Shown here one piece after another: positions 37,848-40,150 of a DNA stretch of 40,150 nucleotides. The stretch is from Mycobacteriales bacterium (lineage in GTDB: Bacteria > Actinomycetota > Actinomycetes > JAFAQI01): the NCBI GenBank assembly GCA_035550055.1, contig DASZRO010000071.1:1-40150 (forward strand), read 5' to 3'. A program made the translations under genes and the position numbers. Numbering within the stretch: position 1 is the stretch's first letter; the number at the start of each line of letters is the position of its first letter. The notes below the pieces were generated by a model. That model ran no database searches. It worked only from the letters and a program-made list of their open reading frames with translations, and had not been told where the DNA came from.

Positions 37848-38696
37848 GTGTCTAACACCGCCGAGGACGCCGTTCTCCCCATCTTCGTCGTCGGCTTCCC
37901 GCGCTCCGGCACGACGCTCGTGCAGAGCTTGTTCGCGGCCCACGGGCAGGTGCTCGCCCTGCCGGAAACCCACCTGCTGACCGCGGCCACAGCAAAACTC
38001 GGACCGATCAAGCGGCTCGGAATAGCACGCATGCCGATCGAGCCCGGACATAGTGGCATTCACGGCCGGCGGCGGCCGAGCCGTCGCCCGGGCCGCCAGA
38101 CCGCACTGCTGCGAGAGTTCACCGACGCCGCGAACGCTGCCGCAGTGCAGGCCGGGTGTCTCGCCTGGGCGGAGAAGACGCCCGCACACCTGCACTTCAT
38201 CGGAGTCATCGAACGCACGGTCCCGCAGGCGAGATTCGTCCACGTGGTACGCGGACCGGTGCGCGCGATCGCGTCCCTTCATCGCGCCACCACCGAATAC
38301 CCGAACGAGTGGGGTGGTCAGCGGAGCGTGGAGACCTGCCTGCGCCGATGGATCGGCGACGTCGCGATATCCGCACGCTACGCGAGCGAACCGCGTCACT
38401 TCATCGTGCCCTACGAGGCGCTCATCGCGGACCCACGCTCGGTGGCAGAGCGACTGTTCGCCCGCGTGGGCTTGCCCCTCGACGAGCCCGCGCTCTCAGC
38501 GAGCCTGGCTCGTCGGGCGGAGGCAAGCCGCTCGGTGATCGAGGAAGGCGAGGAGTGGAAGCTCCGGACCCTCGCGCCGATCAATGCTGAAACGCCGGAT
38601 GACGACAGCGACCTGCTTCCCCCGGCGACAGTTGACCGGATCCTGGCTGCCAGCGCACCGTGGCGGAGCTGGCTCGACAACCTTCCGCCGCTGTGA
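37848..38696 (+). CDS. PAPS-dependent sulfotransferase
   Basis: A 282-residue protein. FVVGFPRSGTTLVQSLFAAH near 13-32 is the 5'-phosphosulfate loop, LAWAEKTPAHLHFIGVIE near 103-120 the middle motif, and VHVVRGPVRAIASLHRAT near 131-148 the 3'-phosphate motif, with RGP in place of the common RDP. VPYEALIADPRSVAERLFAR is the closing motif. A Arg/Gly-rich insert (HGRRRPSRRPGRQ) lies near 72-84. GTG at 37848 follows a TAGCGT box. It overlaps the polymerase gene by 4 bases. It differs clearly from the other two sulfotransferases, so they probably modify different positions. The acceptor is unknown. Confidence 0.86.
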   Translation: MSNTAEDAVLPIFVVGFPRSGTTLVQSLFAAHGQVLALPETHLLTAATAKLGPIKRLGIARMPIEPGHSGIHGRRRPSRRPGRQTALLREFTDAANAAAVQAGCLAWAEKTPAHLHFIGVIERTVPQARFVHVVRGPVRAIASLHRATTEYPNEWGGQRSVETCLRRWIGDVAISARYASEPRHFIVPYEALIADPRSVAERLFARVGLPLDEPALSASLARRAEASRSVIEEGEEWKLRTLAPINAETPDDDSDLLPPATVDRILAASAPWRSWLDNLPPL

Positions 38697-40102
38697 GCCA
38701 GTCCGTCATCGGCCTACCGTCGTCGCGATGGAAGCAGCCGATTCCATCACTTACCCGCCGCACGTCGGGACGCGTCCCGCCGGCACCGGGCAGCGGCGGG
38801 TGGCTTCCGGTAGTTGCCCTGGTCGTGGCGGCATCGATCCCAATCCTCGCGCTGACCGATGCGCGCTCCTACGGAGCGCTGGCAATCGCCGGGCTGTCGA
38901 TCGCCGCCGCCGCATTGTTCTTCGCCGCCGGCGACCTGCGGGCGCTCGCAGCACTGCTCGTCGGTTTCGGACTCGCTGAGCCGCTGCTCGCGAGCGCGAC
39001 GGGTTCCTCGGCGGTGCTCTATCCCGACAGCATCGTGCTCGTTCTGGTCCTGTTGAGCGGGGTAGCCCGCGTGCGACCGGCACGCGGCAACGCGGCGAGA
39101 GTGACGGCGGCTTTCGCCGTGCTGCTGGCCGTGGCGATTCTGCGAGCGCCCTCACTCGGCCAGGGCGTCTACCAGGCGCGAGAGGTGATCGTGCCCGCGG
39201 GTCTGGTCGCCGTCGGCTATCTCGCGAAGGACAGGATCGACCGGCGCCTGCTGGTCCGGGTGACACTGGTCGCCGGCGCGATCAGCGCGGTCTACATGAT
39301 CTTCGAGTACGTCCTCGGTCCTGTCATCAGCCCGTGGGCGTTCGAAGGCCTCAACGGCTTCACTCGCCTCAACGTCAACAGCGCGCTGCCCGGCAACTAC
39401 TACTTCTACTACTCGACGGGCCACGCTCCGTTGCTCCGGCTCGGCGGCTTGCTTCTCAACCCGCCAGCCTCCGGTCTGTTCATGGCGACCGTGACGATCA
39501 TCGCCGCACAGGCACGCTGGCCCGTCGTCTACAAGGCCCCTGTGGTGGCTCTCTTTGCGGCCGCGACCGTCGGGACATACTCCCGTGCCGGGATCCTGCT
39601 CGCCGGGATGGCCATCGTGCTGCCGAAGCTCGGCCGGATGGGTCGCCTCGCCCCGGCGCTGGCCTGCGCGGTTGCCGCGTGGCTCGCCCTTCCGGTGCTG
39701 CTCCACGAAGGCCGATCGGCCTCGCATCTTCAGGGGCTGATATCCGGAATCTCGACCTCGCTGACTCATCCCCTCGGCGTGGGCTTCGGGCATTTCGGCA
39801 ACGTAGCGAAAGCCTTCCACGGCAACGGGCCAGGAGAAAGCCTCGTCGGACTGTTCATCGCCGCCCTCGGGCTTCCAGCGTTGGTGCTCGTCGTCGGCCT
39901 CATCTACTGGTTGATCGCGCGCCTGCCCGACTCACCGGAGCAGGCCTCGCTCGCGCTCGCCGGCCTCGCCGCGGCGAGCCTGTCCGAGAGCACCGCGAGC
40001 CTGACCGCGACCGCCGCCCTGTGGTTGCTCGTCGGGATCGCCGTGGGGGACGCGAAAGATCAGCACCATCACGTCATGGGAGCTGTCGAGGATGTTCGTT
40101 AG
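38693..40102 (+). CDS. O-antigen polymerase/ligase-like membrane protein
   Basis: A 469-residue integral membrane protein with about ten to twelve helices, beginning with LPVVALVVAASIPILAL near 37 after a polar N-terminus. LSIAAAALFFAAG and DSIVLVLVLLSGVARV follow, and later ATVGTYSRAGILLAGMAIVL, the family signature with a conserved Ser-Arg. ISTSLTHPLGVGFGHFGNVA and SLVGLFIAALGLPALVLVVG form the loop and helix typical of Wzy_C proteins. It probably polymerises or ligates a glycan outside the membrane. GTG at 38693 lies in the stop of the sulfotransferase gene; GTG at 38660 would extend into it. A second protein of this class is at 7023. Confidence 0.84.
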   Translation: MSQSVIGLPSSRWKQPIPSLTRRTSGRVPPAPGSGGWLPVVALVVAASIPILALTDARSYGALAIAGLSIAAAALFFAAGDLRALAALLVGFGLAEPLLASATGSSAVLYPDSIVLVLVLLSGVARVRPARGNAARVTAAFAVLLAVAILRAPSLGQGVYQAREVIVPAGLVAVGYLAKDRIDRRLLVRVTLVAGAISAVYMIFEYVLGPVISPWAFEGLNGFTRLNVNSALPGNYYFYYSTGHAPLLRLGGLLLNPPASGLFMATVTIIAAQARWPVVYKAPVVALFAAATVGTYSRAGILLAGMAIVLPKLGRMGRLAPALACAVAAWLALPVLLHEGRSASHLQGLISGISTSLTHPLGVGFGHFGNVAKAFHGNGPGESLVGLFIAALGLPALVLVVGLIYWLIARLPDSPEQASLALAGLAAASLSESTASLTATAALWLLVGIAVGDAKDQHHHVMGAVEDVR

Positions 40103-40150
40103 CTGGACCACCTGGCACGCCCGATCCGCATCACTCGCTCGTCGACTCGG
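40092..40150 (+). CDS. Start of a probable glycosyltransferase gene (partial, runs off the right edge)
   Basis: ATG at 40092, with GGGAG about ten bases and GAGG immediately upstream, opens a frame of 19 complete codons with no stop. It overlaps the end of the polymerase gene by 11 bases, the same close packing as elsewhere. The peptide MFVSWTTWHARSASLARRLG resembles the first strand and phosphate loop of GT-B glycosyltransferases that begin with a VSWxxxHxRSxxLA pattern. The family call rests on that short piece only. Confidence 0.55.
   Translation, partial: MFVSWTTWHARSASLARRL

Noticed and set aside
38715-38979. TACCGT seven bases before ATG at 38728, opening an 83-codon frame
   Set aside because: It copies the leaderless layout, but the frame is Arg-rich, lies inside the polymerase gene in another frame and has no family likeness. 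It also shows that the box alone can arise by chance.
1-40150. Mobile elements, CRISPR arrays, tRNA or rRNA genes
   Set aside because: No transposase or integrase motifs, no regularly spaced repeats and no tRNA- or rRNA-like segments were seen on either strand by reading.

Overview
The window looks like a surface or exopolysaccharide biosynthesis locus from a high-GC Gram-positive bacterium (Actinomycetota). The reasons are very high GC with strong third-position GC, many GTG and TTG starts, 4-base ATGA/GTGA gene overlaps, Wzt, RmlC and WbaZ-type proteins of actinobacterial style, and promoter-like TANNNT hexamers 6 to 10 bases ahead of start codons, as in leaderless transcripts. I cannot name genus or species. 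No rRNA, tRNA, insertion sequence, integrase, CRISPR array or replication origin was seen. The DNA is almost fully coding; no gap between genes exceeds about 170 bases.

Layout. 1-123 (-): probable 5' end of a gene leaving the window. 181-3220 (+): GT2 glycosyltransferase, FAD-dependent oxidoreductase, zinc-ribbon methyltransferase. 3290-4992 (+): an Ala/Pro-rich coiled-coil protein of unknown function coupled to a GT4. 4965-5882 (-): GT2. 5929-7005 (+): GT4. 7023-8639 (-): O-antigen-ligase/Wzy-like membrane protein. 8779-10173 (+): Wzz/tyrosine autokinase. 10204-14831 (+): GT4, GT2, rmlA, rmlC, GT4. 14828-19611 (-): a five-gene run read as hexapeptide acetyltransferase, GT4, GT4, initiating sugar-phosphate transferase, GT2. 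19681-22759 (+): sulfotransferase with an extra C-terminal domain, SGNH hydrolase, GT2. 22776-24852 (-): Wzm/Wzt ABC exporter. 24902-26011 (+): GT4. 26040-28557 (+): rmlB and two methyltransferases. 28554-29618 (-): OafA-type acyltransferase. 29681-30574 (+): rmlD. 30571-32727 (-): secreted glycoside hydrolase. 32897-34695 (+): GDP-mannose 4,6-dehydratase and a methyltransferase. 34692-35291 (-): hexapeptide acetyltransferase. 35322-36806 (-): a second, full-length initiating sugar transferase. 36928-40102 (+): two sulfotransferases and a second Wzy-like polymerase. 40092 to the edge (+): start of a probable glycosyltransferase.

How it may work together (inference). RmlA, B, C and D complete the dTDP-L-rhamnose pathway although their genes lie in three separate places. 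Gmd makes GDP-4-keto-6-deoxymannose. Two phosphoglycosyl transferases can each start a chain on undecaprenyl phosphate, and about a dozen glycosyltransferases extend it. Acetyl-, methyl- and sulfo-transferases decorate it. Export could use Wzm/Wzt, whereas the two Wzy-like proteins and the Wzz/kinase point to a polymerase-dependent route; no Wzx flippase is visible. More than one polymer may be made here. Three sulfotransferases suggest a sulfated, rhamnose-containing glycan.

The less ordinary features are the sulfotransferase with a fused NTF2-like domain coupled to an SGNH hydrolase, the recurrent leaderless promoter layout, four convergent gene pairs whose stop codons share one CTAG, and a hairpin built from the two stop codons of a convergent pair.
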